Shown here: piece by piece, positions 1 through 7,911 of the stretch | Layout of the letters: each line of letters starts with the position of its first letter | How positions within the stretch are numbered: position 1 is the stretch's first letter | NCBI GenBank assembly: GCA_016342445.1 | Contig: JAEIOF010000008.1 | Span: 1-35,520 of the forward strand | Reading direction: 5' to 3' | Length of the DNA stretch: 35,520 nucleotides | Origin: Verrucomicrobiota bacterium | Lineage (GTDB): Bacteria; Verrucomicrobiota; Kiritimatiellia; Kiritimatiellales; Tichowtungiaceae | Notes under the pieces: generated by a model | Seen by the model: the letters and a program-made list of their open reading frames with translations, nothing else | What the model was told of the DNA's origin: nothing | Databases searched by the model: none | Position numbers and translations under genes: made by a program

Positions 1-40
1 TGAGCGACAGAAGAAAGTGCCGCTACCGACAAAATCAAAA

Positions 41-66
41 ATATGTTTTTCCAAGGGTTGGAAAAC
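41..66 (-). terminator. Palindrome hairpin downstream of kdsA, terminator candidate
   Basis: TTTTCCAA-GGG-TTGGAAAA (47-65) is a perfect hairpin. On the minus strand it is followed by CATATTTTTGATTTTG. It is 47 bases after the kdsA stop and includes the perfect palindrome copy at 49-63. Confidence 0.6.
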
Positions 67-69
67 AAC

Positions 70-105
70 AGGCCCGCCGGTGCTACCGGCTTCCAATGAT
101 TGGAA
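70..105. repeat. Composite repeat: AGGCCC + GCCGGT-NNN-ACCGGC + TTCCAA-NNN-TTGGAA
   Basis: AGGCCC (70-75), the palindrome GCCGGTGCTACCGGC (76-90) and TTCCAATGATTGGAA (91-105) abut without gaps, as at 8841-8876. It lies between the kdsA stop codon and the terminator-like hairpin. Confidence 0.88.
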
Positions 106-112
106 AAATCCA

Positions 113-928
113 TCATTTCACCTCATCAATTGCGTTCAGCTTTTTCCAAAGCTTGGAAAGTTCGCTCGTCGGAATCATATTCGGGCCATCGGAAAGCGCC
201 TTCGACGGATCGGGATGCGTTTCAATAAACATTCCGTCCACGCCGACCGCCGCGGCGGCCTTCGCGAGATAGGGAGCGAACCGTCCGTCGCCGCCGGATG
301 TATCGCCCTGCCCGCCCGGAGATTGTACGGAGTGAGTTGCATCGAAAATCACCGGATAGCCCAGCTCCCGCATAATAATCAGACTGCGCATATCGGCCAC
401 CAGCGTGTTGTAGCCGAAACTCGCGCCGCGCTCGGTCAGCATAATTTTCGTATTGCCGGTGGACTCGATTTTCTTCACGACATTGGCCATATCCCACGGG
501 GCGGCGAACTGCGCCTTCTTCACGTTCACCACGGCGCCGCTTTCGCCGGCGGCCACCACGAAATCGGTCTGTCGAATCATGAAGGCGGGCAGCTGGATAA
601 TATCCACCACCTTGGAGGCAATGTGGATTTCTTCAACGCTATGTACATCGGTTAGAACCGGCACGTTGTACTTCTCTTTGATCTCCGCGAGAATTTCGAG
701 CCCCTTGGCGATGCCCGGCCCTCGGTAGGAGTTGATCGACGTGCGGTTGGCTTTGTCGTAGGAGGCCTTAAACACCAGCGGGATATTCTGGCGTTTCGCC
801 ATTTTCACCAGCTTGTCGGCGATTTCCATGCACCCTTCGCGGCTTTCGATCACACACGGCCCCGCAATCAGCGCCAGCGGATTATTCCCCCCGAACTTCA
901 CACCCTTCACATTAATCGTCTTAGTCAT
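113..928 (-). CDS. kdsA: 3-deoxy-8-phosphooctulonate synthase (Kdo-8-phosphate synthase)
   Basis: This cytoplasmic enzyme condenses phosphoenolpyruvate with arabinose-5-phosphate to give Kdo-8-phosphate, the precursor of the lipid A-core linker. The 271-residue product is close to the usual length. It shows the family start GPCVIES (about residues 23-29), the FKASYDKANR segment, TDVHS, IQLPAFMIRQTD and the DATHSVQSPGG loop. The ATG overlaps the last codons of kdsB by 8 bases, and its ribosome-binding site AAGGAG (936-941) lies inside kdsB, so the two are probably translationally coupled. The C-terminal codons for SKLWKK are formed by a perfect copy of the dispersed palindrome (144-158). Function is near certain from family motifs and the neighbouring kdsB. 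Confidence 0.97.
   Translation of the reverse strand: MTKTINVKGVKFGGNNPLALIAGPCVIESREGCMEIADKLVKMAKRQNIPLVFKASYDKANRTSINSYRGPGIAKGLEILAEIKEKYNVPVLTDVHSVEEIHIASKVVDIIQLPAFMIRQTDFVVAAGESGAVVNVKKAQFAAPWDMANVVKKIESTGNTKIMLTERGASFGYNTLVADMRSLIIMRELGYPVIFDATHSVQSPGGQGDTSGGDGRFAPYLAKAAAAVGVDGMFIETHPDPSKALSDGPNMIPTSELSKLWKKLNAIDEVK
144..158. repeat. Perfect intragenic palindrome copy (TTCCAAAGCTTGGAA)
   Basis: Within the last codons of kdsA; the minus strand reads SKLWKK. Confidence 0.9.
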
Positions 929-1688
929 CGCCCTGCTCCTTTAAAATTCGTTCAACCTTTTCGATATCCTCCGGCGTATCGACGCCGATGCCGACATCGT
1001 CCACCTGCAAAACATTCATACGGCAACCGATATGCAACGCACGCAGCTGCTCGAGCTTTTCGAGGTTCTCCAGCTGACACGGCGGCTCCGCCACCAGCTT
1101 CAAGAGATAATCGCGGCGATAGGCATAGATGCCGATGTGCCGCCAGTGCGCACCCGTCGCGTCGGTGCCCGCGTCGCGAACAAACGGAATCGGCGCACGC
1201 GAAAAATAGAGCGCCTGCCCGTCGCGGCTGAAAACAGCTTTAACAACAGAAGGGTTATTTAAATCGGCCTCCGTTTGAATCGGCGCCGCGGCGGTGGCCA
1301 TATCCCAGTCGCCGGAAAGCATCACCTCGGCAAGCCGGTCGATCAGCTCCGGCTCCATCAGCGGCTCGTCGCCCTGTATGTTGATCAGCACATCGCAATC
1401 CCGACCCGCAACGGCTTCGGCAATGCGGTCGGTGCCCGACGGATGATCGGCCCGGGTCATCACCGCGTCGACTCCCGGGATACCAAACGAAGCCACCGCA
1501 TCGACAATGCGCTGGTCGTCGGTGGCGATCAGCACGGCGTCGAGCAACTTGGCTTTCACCACCTGCTCCGCCACACGCTGAATCATCGGTTTGCCCGCGA
1601 TCATCGCCAGCGGCTTGCCCGGCAGGCGGGTCGAAGCCCAGCGCGCCGGAATCACGCCGATCACACGGCTGGTTTTACTTTTCGTCAT
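921..1688 (-). CDS. kdsB: 3-deoxy-manno-octulosonate cytidylyltransferase (CMP-Kdo synthetase)
   Basis: Activates Kdo with CTP to CMP-Kdo, the donor for Kdo transfer to lipid A; cytoplasmic. The 255-residue reading from the ATG at 1688 begins with IPARWASTRLPGKPL, the nucleotide-binding signature of the family. It also carries NIQGDEPL and, near the end, the GVDTPEDIEKVE segment typical of KdsB. A longer in-frame reading to 1787 adds 33 residues that overlap the DUF3108 gene and have no family counterpart, so the start at 1688 is preferred. It overlaps the upstream DUF3108 gene by 14 bases and kdsA by 8 bases. The operon therefore places both Kdo-committing steps together. Confidence 0.96.
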   Translation of the reverse strand: MTKSKTSRVIGVIPARWASTRLPGKPLAMIAGKPMIQRVAEQVVKAKLLDAVLIATDDQRIVDAVASFGIPGVDAVMTRADHPSGTDRIAEAVAGRDCDVLINIQGDEPLMEPELIDRLAEVMLSGDWDMATAAAPIQTEADLNNPSVVKAVFSRDGQALYFSRAPIPFVRDAGTDATGAHWRHIGIYAYRRDYLLKLVAEPPCQLENLEKLEQLRALHIGCRMNVLQVDDVGIGVDTPEDIEKVERILKEQGDD

Positions 1689-2460
1689 CTCCGTCCTTCT
1701 TCTCGGTAATCCAGAAATCCTCTCCCGGCCCGCTGACGGACCGGAGCGTAACGCGTGCCCGACCAAACGGAACCTTGATTTTGGCAAAGGTCAACAGCCG
1801 GCGCGAGTCACGCGAGATCCAAACCGTAGCTTTTCCTTTGCGCACAAACAAGCCGTCAAACTTCGCTTCCGGCTCCATTTTCAAACTGGGCACATCGTGC
1901 TCATATCGCGGCAGGTCAACCCCCTCCACTCCCTCGGCGCTCAAAATCAGCTCGTAAATTTTCTCATCCGACATCACGCGATACGTTGCCTTCTGATTCT
2001 CCTCCAACAACTCCGAACGCAGGAAATACATAAAGCTGATCAAATCGCGGGTGTCGGGCCCGATCTCATAGCTTTTGGTCACCTTTTTACCGGTCTGCTG
2101 CTCGTAATGCGCCATGCCCTTCTCATAATCGAAGGTTGTGATCTCGTGACAGCGATAGCTCCCCTCCTGCAGATTTTTTGTATAGCGGATCGGCAGAAAG
2201 GTCACCGGATCAATCAGACTTTCATTCACATCGTCCACCTTGAAGATGTGATTAAAAAAAGAATAGGTCTGCGCGCGCACCCGAAGCGCCAGCACATCGC
2301 GCCCCTCGAAGGTTTCCATCTGCGCCGAGGACTCCGCCCACGCCACCGGAATCCCGTTCCAGCTGATGGTATACGTCAGCACCTCACCGATCGGAAACGG
2401 CAATTCGCCGAAGGCGCTGCAAAACGCCAGTGCCAGACAGATCAAAACAATGCGTCTCAC
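1675..2460 (-). CDS. DUF3108-type exported protein
   Basis: An exported protein of unknown function whose body resembles the DUF3108 family of periplasmic or outer-membrane-associated proteins. The start chosen is the GTG at 2460, because a strong ribosome-binding site (GGGAGGA) lies 9 bases upstream and the protein then begins directly with a signal peptide (RRIVLICLALAFCSAFG). A TTG 21 bases further upstream would place non-signal residues before it. The mature part has the family-like pattern of a beta-rich domain: GEVLTYTISWNGIPVA near the N-terminus, then FLPIRYTKNLQEG and the DTRDLISFMYFLR segment. It sits between dCMP deaminase and kdsB in a tight operon, which hints at an envelope role, but this is inference. 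Confidence 0.72.
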   Translation of the reverse strand: MRRIVLICLALAFCSAFGELPFPIGEVLTYTISWNGIPVAWAESSAQMETFEGRDVLALRVRAQTYSFFNHIFKVDDVNESLIDPVTFLPIRYTKNLQEGSYRCHEITTFDYEKGMAHYEQQTGKKVTKSYEIGPDTRDLISFMYFLRSELLEENQKATYRVMSDEKIYELILSAEGVEGVDLPRYEHDVPSLKMEPEAKFDGLFVRKGKATVWISRDSRRLLTFAKIKVPFGRARVTLRSVSGPGEDFWITEKKDGDDEK

Positions 2461-2464
2461 GGAA

Positions 2465-2938
2465 CTATTCCTCCCGCACAAACTGACGACAGATCACGCC
2501 CGCCTCTGCGAACAGCGCGCGCGCCTGATCATTAAAGTGGTACTCCTTCTCGTAGACCACTTCCGAAATTCCGGCGTTGATAATCATCTTCGTACACATC
2601 AGACAGGGGCTGATCGTGCAGTAGAGCATTCCGTCCTTCACCGCAATCCCATGATAGGCCGCCTGCACAATCGCGTTCTCCTCAGCATGGCAGCAGACGC
2701 AATCGCCCAGCGAATGGCCCGACGGCGCATCCGAATTACAGCGCGCGCACCCCCCCTCGTGGCAGTTGGCAATCCCGCGCGGCGTACCGTTATAGCCGGT
2801 CGAAATAATCCGCCGATCGCGCACAATCACCGCCGCCACCTGACGCCGGCAGCAGTTACCGCGCCGCGCCACCACATGGGCAATGTCCATAAAGTACTCA
2901 TCCCAGCCGGGACGTTTGATTTCATTCATGCCGCGCAT
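2465..2938 (-). CDS. dCMP deaminase (ComEB-type cytidine/deoxycytidylate deaminase)
   Basis: Zinc enzyme deaminating dCMP to dUMP for thymidylate synthesis; cytoplasmic. The 157-residue product has the zinc and catalytic HAE motif (residues 84-86, CHAEENAI), the PCLMC motif (111-115) and the extra Cys/His-rich insert (CHEGGCARC to GDCVCC) seen in the dCMP deaminase/ComE protein 2 group. Two ATGs are possible, at 2938 and 2929 (MNEIKRPGWDEYF). Neither has a clear ribosome-binding site, and the family usually starts close to the second. It is the first gene of the dCMP deaminase > DUF3108 > kdsB > kdsA run. The name ComEB is historical and is not evidence of competence here. Confidence 0.92.
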   Translation of the reverse strand: MRGMNEIKRPGWDEYFMDIAHVVARRGNCCRRQVAAVIVRDRRIISTGYNGTPRGIANCHEGGCARCNSDAPSGHSLGDCVCCHAEENAIVQAAYHGIAVKDGMLYCTISPCLMCTKMIINAGISEVVYEKEYHFNDQARALFAEAGVICRQFVREE

Positions 2939-2986
2939 GATACGGGATGCGGGATGCGGGATGCGAGATTTATCCGAATCCCGGGG
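2939..2986. repeat. Tandem heptamer repeat (GGGATGC)3 in a short intergenic gap
   Basis: The gap between the secreted 1133-residue protein gene and dCMP deaminase contains three head-to-tail GGGATGC units (2944-2964) and a degenerate fourth (GAGATTT). It has the look of short-period simple repeats found between genes in many environmental bacteria. It occupies the place where the promoter or ribosome-binding site of the dCMP deaminase operon would be expected. Confidence 0.75.
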
Positions 2987-5900
2987 TTATTCTTCCATCC
3001 GGATTTCAACTTTGTAGTAACCGCGCGGATCGGCAACTTGATTGGTGAAACTGCATTGCGACCACGGGATATTGCTTTCCAAACATTGGAAACCGCTCAG
3101 AAGATTAGTCGTCCAGTACACACTGCAAACGCGCCCGGAGACAGCGTTCCACTGCAAAATTCTGTCGGGAAGAATCGATGTCAGAAATTCACTTTGCGGA
3201 TCGTTTGGATCGATCCCGGCGATATAGGCTTCGAGCACTGTGTTCACTCCGTTGGAACAAAGGTTGGCTGGTGAAGCTCCAGCACTTCCGAAGTAGTCCT
3301 GTTCCCATGTGTCGGGCAGCTCATCGCCGTCGCTGTCTGCGGCCGGCGTGATGAACATGACGTAGGAGCCGTCGACTTCATCCACGCCATCATCCGACAT
3401 GATGACATCATCATTAATCAGCACGATGTATTTTCCGTTGGCAAATCCGACACCACCGATCTGGTTGTCGCCGCAGGCCATGAGCGGGAATCGGCTGCCA
3501 ACCAATGCGCCGGAGGCGCTGATGTGCTGTCCGTACATATCCCAGTCTCCGTCGGTCTGCATGTCGGACCAAACCGCCAGATAATTGAAGCCATCGAAGG
3601 CAAGACTGGTGACCATCTGAGCGCCCGGATCGTCCACAATGGTAATGACATCGCCGACCAAAAGGCCGTTGGTGCTGACCAATTGCCCGAAAGCACCCCA
3701 GATTTCCGATTCATAGCCGCCGGTTTCGTCGTTCCAAACGACCAGATAGTTTTGTCCATCAAAGACGACCGATTTCGGATTATCACTCGGCACGGCACTG
3801 GCATTCACGGAAATTTCTGTTCCGGGCACGCCGGATGGGCTGACGAAGCGGCCGCGAATCTCTTCGTCGTTAAAATCCTCACACCAAACGACGAAAAAGT
3901 TTCTTCCGTCAAAGGCGACATCGCTTTCCTGTCCATAACCAGTACTGATGCGAAACTCAGCACCAACACTCCCGGATGGATCGACGAGGCGCCCGGCAAT
4001 GTAACGATTGGTTGAGTCTTCACCTAACGCAGGATTAATGAGCCGGGTATAGGTGACAAGATATTTTCCTCCGCCGTAGGCCATGACCCGGATGCCGTCG
4101 TACCAAATGCCAGTGGAACTGATTGCAAACGGCTCGCCGTTCGTTGTTCCTGATGGACTGATGAACTGTCCGTAGATCTGATAGCTCCCGTTGGTCAGTG
4201 TGCCGAGCCCGTCGTCTTCCCAGACCATCAGATAGTTGGTGCCGTCGAAGGCGAGCGCGGTCGACATTCCCGTTCGACCGGTTAAGATGGGAGTATCGAT
4301 TTTCGTTCCATCCGCCGAAAGGAGTTGTGCTTCCAGCGTCGTCGGTTCCGCATTATGATTTTCAATACCAATAAGCCAGTTTGTTCCGTCGAAAGCGGCG
4401 CTCATCGCCAACCCCTGTTCCGCCACAGGATAAACTGTTTTTACTTCAGCTCCATCGAGGGTCTCGGCCCAACCGGACGTGCCAGCCAGATGATAAACGG
4501 ACACGCCGGAGGTCCCGGAAAAAATCGATGCGCCAAATACCGGCGAATCGCCATCAAAACAGACGGCCTTTAACGCCGTGCAATCGCTGAAAACAAGATT
4601 TCCGACGGAGGTTACATTGGTTGCGATTGCAACACTGGTCACATTGGAGCAGGAACTGAAAGCGCCGTCGCCGATGGCGACAACCGGAAGGCCATCCAGT
4701 GTGTCGGGCACATCAACGGCACCACCGGAACCGATGTATGCAGTGATAGTGATTTGACCCGCGTTGGTGGTGTAAAGAAATTCAGGAACTGACGGAAATG
4801 TGATTGAAAAGTTGTCGGCATATAGATCGCCAGAGGCAAGACCAACGGAGGCCCCGTGGACCGAACCCGCTATAGCAACAGCAAAGAGGGAGTTTGTTGT
4901 CATTTCCCAGTTGCTGGCGGGATCATCCACATCGATCCATCCCAGCACGTTGCCATTGAAAGAAGCGGTCAGGATTTTGCTATCGGCATCAAAAGCTATT
5001 TTTACCCGGCCATCGGTATCGCCAGTCGCGACATAGCCATAGTTCGGCACAGCGGCAAGGTCGCTTCCGTTAACTTTTGAATTCATTTCATAGCCGCGAT
5101 ACGTGTCATCATCGTCGTTATGTAGATCTAGCGCAATCGACAGTGTATCCCCAAACGTTGCATCATCCTGATTCGCCACAGCCAAGTTCACATTTACCGA
5201 CGTACCGGAATCCAGCGAAATACCACTCAAATGGACATCCGCTTCGGTTTCCCAGTCCTGCGTATAGCTGCCGGTACTTTCAACCCAGGGTCTAAATACG
5301 CCGGATGCGTCGAGCCCTGCGGATTTGAGAACCTCTAACCGTCCATTGATCTCGTTCAAGAAAATATTAGTGGTTGAAAAATGTATATCATCGCCCCACC
5401 TGGCCATGTCTTTTGAGTTGTCATCAAAATCATCGCCGGAAGCGGTTCCTCTAAGCGTATAGGTTGCGGTGAGCGTGATGGCCTGCGCAGGCATGGTAAC
5501 GGTCGTCGTTGCCGCCGTAACGCTCGCCAAATACTGTGTCGAGCCGACCCAATGGTCGAATATCTGGCCGGACGGGGCGGCGGAAGCCGCAATGATTACC
5601 TCGGCGTTATTTGTGTAATTTCCGCCGCCGGTTCCACTATTAATTGCGAGAACATATTCAAGATCATCACCGGATCTGAATTCAAAGTTGTCGGCAGAAA
5701 CCTCGCTACTGCTATTGGTATAATCGCCCCACATACTCCCGCCCAATGCAAAAGAAAAGCCAGAGCTCGCGTCCATTCCCCAGTCTGTTAAGGCATCATC
5801 GACATCCAGCAAACCCAGAGGGATGGCGTCATAGGAGGCGGTCAATATTTTGGTTGAAGCATCAAAAGCGACTCGCAAACGTCCATTCGTCTCTGCCGTC

Positions 5901-6388
5901 GAGTTGTAGCCATAGTTCGGCACGGCAAATAATTCCGTATTGTTGACAGCCGGTACTACCTCAAACCCGCGTTCCATTTCCTCCAAACAGAGCGTGATGA
6001 CCAAACGATCGCCCAGCGTTTCGTTGTCGGCACTGGCAACAACCAGAAACATTTCAATTCCCACATACTGCGGAAGATTGAGCGCACCCACATTGACATC
6101 CGTCGCGACCTCCCAATTCTGAGTGTAACTGCCCATCCCGGCAACCCACGGGCGGAGAATCACTATGTCTTCTATTTCAGAGGAACTCCCAGCAAACTCC
6201 AGATGCCCATTGGTTTCGCTCAGAACTGCATTGAGGCCGTCTCCGACGAGCATATCATCGCCCCACGCAGGACTTTTAACCCCGTCATCAAAATTGTCGC
6301 TGGTGGGGATATCTGCCCATGCAGAAGAGGCAACCGCCATCAAAAGAAAACCCGCGACCAACGCACCCGATACTTTTACTAATTTCAT
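2987..6388 (-). CDS. Large secreted multi-domain protein (LamG-like modules, bacterial repeat, BspA-type LRR, propeller-like repeats, TSP3-like tail)
   Basis: A 1133-residue exported protein of unknown function. The ATG at 6388 is preceded by AAAGGAG at good spacing and followed by a signal peptide (MKLVKVSGALVAGFLLMAVASSAWA). Visible modules are: two related domains (about 28-235 and 315-530) sharing DNFDDG/DDFDDN, GSYTQ(N/D)WE and (V/A)AVPNYGY, reminiscent of concanavalin-like carbohydrate-binding modules; between them a bacterial surface repeat ending PAQAITLTATYT; a BspA-like leucine-rich stretch (about 535-650, DGAFSSCSNVTSV); and several propeller-like repeats of the type AFDGTNYLMVWEDD (660-1010). 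A calcium-binding-type DSDGDELPDTWE and a C-terminal beta domain (LQWNAVSGRVCSVYWTTN) follow. That tail is common in large secreted proteins of Verrucomicrobia and Kiritimatiellota. A role in binding polysaccharide or surfaces is inference. Confidence 0.75.
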   Translation of the reverse strand: MKLVKVSGALVAGFLLMAVASSAWADIPTSDNFDDGVKSPAWGDDMLVGDGLNAVLSETNGHLEFAGSSSEIEDIVILRPWVAGMGSYTQNWEVATDVNVGALNLPQYVGIEMFLVVASADNETLGDRLVITLCLEEMERGFEVVPAVNNTELFAVPNYGYNSTAETNGRLRVAFDASTKILTASYDAIPLGLLDVDDALTDWGMDASSGFSFALGGSMWGDYTNSSSEVSADNFEFRSGDDLEYVLAINSGTGGGNYTNNAEVIIAASAAPSGQIFDHWVGSTQYLASVTAATTTVTMPAQAITLTATYTLRGTASGDDFDDNSKDMARWGDDIHFSTTNIFLNEINGRLEVLKSAGLDASGVFRPWVESTGSYTQDWETEADVHLSGISLDSGTSVNVNLAVANQDDATFGDTLSIALDLHNDDDDTYRGYEMNSKVNGSDLAAVPNYGYVATGDTDGRVKIAFDADSKILTASFNGNVLGWIDVDDPASNWEMTTNSLFAVAIAGSVHGASVGLASGDLYADNFSITFPSVPEFLYTTNAGQITITAYIGSGGAVDVPDTLDGLPVVAIGDGAFSSCSNVTSVAIATNVTSVGNLVFSDCTALKAVCFDGDSPVFGASIFSGTSGVSVYHLAGTSGWAETLDGAEVKTVYPVAEQGLAMSAAFDGTNWLIGIENHNAEPTTLEAQLLSADGTKIDTPILTGRTGMSTALAFDGTNYLMVWEDDGLGTLTNGSYQIYGQFISPSGTTNGEPFAISSTGIWYDGIRVMAYGGGKYLVTYTRLINPALGEDSTNRYIAGRLVDPSGSVGAEFRISTGYGQESDVAFDGRNFFVVWCEDFNDEEIRGRFVSPSGVPGTEISVNASAVPSDNPKSVVFDGQNYLVVWNDETGGYESEIWGAFGQLVSTNGLLVGDVITIVDDPGAQMVTSLAFDGFNYLAVWSDMQTDGDWDMYGQHISASGALVGSRFPLMACGDNQIGGVGFANGKYIVLINDDVIMSDDGVDEVDGSYVMFITPAADSDGDELPDTWEQDYFGSAGASPANLCSNGVNTVLEAYIAGIDPNDPQSEFLTSILPDRILQWNAVSGRVCSVYWTTNLLSGFQCLESNIPWSQCSFTNQVADPRGYYKVEIRMEE
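3077..3091. repeat. Perfect intragenic palindrome copy (TTCCAAACATTGGAA)
   Basis: In the C-terminal domain of the large secreted protein; the minus strand reads GFQCLES. Confidence 0.9.
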
Positions 6389-6504
6389 AACGCTCCTTTA
6401 TCGGAAACCACGAACCCTTGTTTTGTGACTCGCCAATTTCCCAATTAAGTCCAAATCAACGCCGTAAAATACTGCGAATGATCGTATTCCACAAATGAAA
6501 ACAC
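6389..6504. other. Intergenic region upstream of the secreted protein gene
   Basis: Contains the ribosome-binding site AAAGGAG for the gene starting at 6388 and an AT-rich stretch that should hold its promoter. No hexamer pair is convincing and no hairpin is evident here. The end of the upstream metalloenzyme gene lies at 6505. Confidence 0.4.
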
Positions 6505-7347
6505 CTACACCAGAACCTGTATTATAGCCGGGGCGAGCTGTGAAATATTTTCCAATGGTTGGAACTTTTCGGGTTGAGAGGCAAAAAGCGGGACCGGATT
6601 CATTGTGTGAGTGCGGACGGAAAGGTCTTCAATGTTGCCGTGATCACTCGTTACGATCAACAGCCCGTTGAAAAGCAACGCAGTTGCAAAGAAACGGTCG
6701 AGTTTTTCCAAGGTTTGGAAAACCTGCTCTTTATCGCCGCTGTGCCCGGCGTGGTCGGTTTCGAAAAACTCGAACAGCGTGAAGTCGTGATCGTCGGCGA
6801 TGGCGATCAGATGCTCCGCCGCCTCTTTGGGGGTGATCAGCGGGCCGGTGTAGCCGCGATCACGCAACTTCTCGCGAGTGAGGTCGTGGTAGACCGCGCG
6901 GTTGGCCGCCAGCTCGGCCTTGCCGCGCACGCCGCCAAATGCGGCGAGCGTCGCCACCGTGGTCACCGATTCGCGGCGGCGCGGAATATGCGCCACATCG
7001 TCGAGCCAGTAGTCGTTGGCAAAGGTGCAGGTTTTGCCGGTGGCCAACAATTTTGAAAAAATATTGTGCTCCTGCACCAGTGCTTTGAGACGCGGCGGCG
7101 GAAACCCTTCGATATGACGACCCATCAGCTTCGCGGCATTGAGTCCGGTCAGTAGCGCCGCCTGCCCCGTCGCGCTCTGCGGGAGGCCCGGAACGCCGAG
7201 CGCGGCGTCGAGCGGCACAGAATTTTCGAGCAGCTTTCCAATGTTCGGGAAGCGGTCGCGGTCGGCCAGCGGATTAACAGCCGGGTCATTCGATCCGAGA
7301 CCCAGCCCGTCCACAAAGACAAATAGTATTTTCAATCCATCCTGCAT
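6505..7347 (-). CDS. Compact alkaline-phosphatase-superfamily metalloenzyme, phosphoglycerate mutase/phosphopentomutase-like
   Basis: A 280-residue protein with the metal-binding set of the alkaline phosphatase superfamily: FVDGLGLG (Asp13), SATGQAALLTG (candidate catalytic Ser58 or Thr60), FFETDHAGH (Asp198, His202), TSDHGN (Asp235, His236) and RTHTMNPVP (His247). The last two motifs are those of cofactor-independent phosphoglycerate mutase. That enzyme is about 510 residues with an inserted transferase domain, which is absent here, and its GHxxIG serine motif is replaced. It is therefore a member of the short metalloenzyme group rather than a typical GpmI; the substrate is unknown. The start ATG has only a weak ribosome-binding site. 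The gene carries three copies of the dispersed palindrome, giving FQTLEKL, FQPLENI and FPNIGKL. It is divergent from the nitroreductase with only 35 bases between. Confidence 0.75.
   Translation of the reverse strand: MQDGLKILFVFVDGLGLGSNDPAVNPLADRDRFPNIGKLLENSVPLDAALGVPGLPQSATGQAALLTGLNAAKLMGRHIEGFPPPRLKALVQEHNIFSKLLATGKTCTFANDYWLDDVAHIPRRRESVTTVATLAAFGGVRGKAELAANRAVYHDLTREKLRDRGYTGPLITPKEAAEHLIAIADDHDFTLFEFFETDHAGHSGDKEQVFQTLEKLDRFFATALLFNGLLIVTSDHGNIEDLSVRTHTMNPVPLFASQPEKFQPLENISQLAPAIIQVLV
6550..6564. repeat. Perfect intragenic palindrome copy (TTCCAATGGTTGGAA)
   Basis: Near the 3' end of the metalloenzyme gene; the minus strand reads KFQPLEN. Confidence 0.9.
6706..6720. repeat. Perfect intragenic palindrome copy (TTCCAAGGTTTGGAA)
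   Basis: In the metalloenzyme gene; the minus strand reads VFQTLEK. Confidence 0.9.
7236..7250. repeat. Degenerate intragenic palindrome copy (TTCCAATGTTCGGGA)
   Basis: Two mismatches; in the metalloenzyme gene, where the minus strand reads FPNIGK. Confidence 0.5.
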
Positions 7348-7382
7348 GGCCTACATTCCCTCTGAACTTCGAGGAGCCTATC

Positions 7383-7910
7383 ATGAAATTTATTGAACTG
7401 GCAAAACAGCGCGTCAGCATTCGATCCTACACCTCACGACCGGTCAGCAAGAAAATGCTCGCCGAAGTGCTCGAAGCGGGCCGACTGGCCCCGACCGCCT
7501 GCAACCTCCAACCGTTCCAGTTCATTGTGGTGAAGGAAAAAGAGAATCTCGCCGCGCTGGCCGCGGGCTACCCCGCCCCGTGGTTCGCCGAGGCCCCGGT
7601 GGTGATCGCCATCTGTACCCAGTCGGCCAAGGCCTGGAAACGGAAACAGGACGACCGCTGCCTCGTCGATGTCGACGGGGCGATTGCGGCCGACCATATG
7701 ACGCTGGCCGCCGCCGAACTCGGACTCGGCACCTGCTGGATCGGCGCGTTCGATCCGAAAATTGTCCGAAAAGCGCTCGGGGTTCCGCGCAATGTGGAAC
7801 CGCTGATTCTGCTGACGCTCGGCCACCCGAACGAAAAAGGCCGCCCCAAAACCCGCCTGCCGATTGAAAACCTGGTTCGCTATGAAAATTGGAATAACAA
7901 CAAGGCGTGA
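7383..7910 (+). CDS. Nitroreductase-family FMN oxidoreductase
   Basis: A 175-residue nitroreductase-fold flavoprotein, expected to be a cytoplasmic FMN- and NAD(P)H-dependent homodimer. The N-terminal RVSIRSYTSRPVS and the LEAGRLAPTACNLQPFQFIVV segment are the FMN phosphate-binding signature. GLGTCWIGAFDPKIVRKALG and the final LTLGHPNEKGRPK match the C-terminal part of the family. The length is that of the short nitroreductases. GAGGAG (7371-7376) lies 6 bases before the ATG. The next gene (alpha/beta hydrolase) begins one base after the stop codon, suggesting an operon. The physiological substrate cannot be told from sequence. Confidence 0.92.
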   Translation: MKFIELAKQRVSIRSYTSRPVSKKMLAEVLEAGRLAPTACNLQPFQFIVVKEKENLAALAAGYPAPWFAEAPVVIAICTQSAKAWKRKQDDRCLVDVDGAIAADHMTLAAAELGLGTCWIGAFDPKIVRKALGVPRNVEPLILLTLGHPNEKGRPKTRLPIENLVRYENWNNNKA

Positions 7911-7911
7911 A

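Noticed and set aside
17-655. Plus-strand open frame of 212 codons opposite kdsA
   Set aside because: It lies antisense to a clear kdsA gene, lacks family features and has no ribosome-binding site. Several other long antisense frames (for example opposite glgE, glgM, ilvB and the histidine kinase) are rejected for the same reason.
2465-2938. dCMP deaminase (ComEB-type) as evidence for natural competence
   Set aside because: The name comes from operon position in Bacillus; the enzyme is nucleotide metabolism. It cannot support the uptake-sequence hypothesis.
6505-7347. Calling the metalloenzyme a 2,3-bisphosphoglycerate-independent phosphoglycerate mutase (gpmI)
   Set aside because: It is about half the length, lacks the inserted transferase domain and has a different nucleophile motif.
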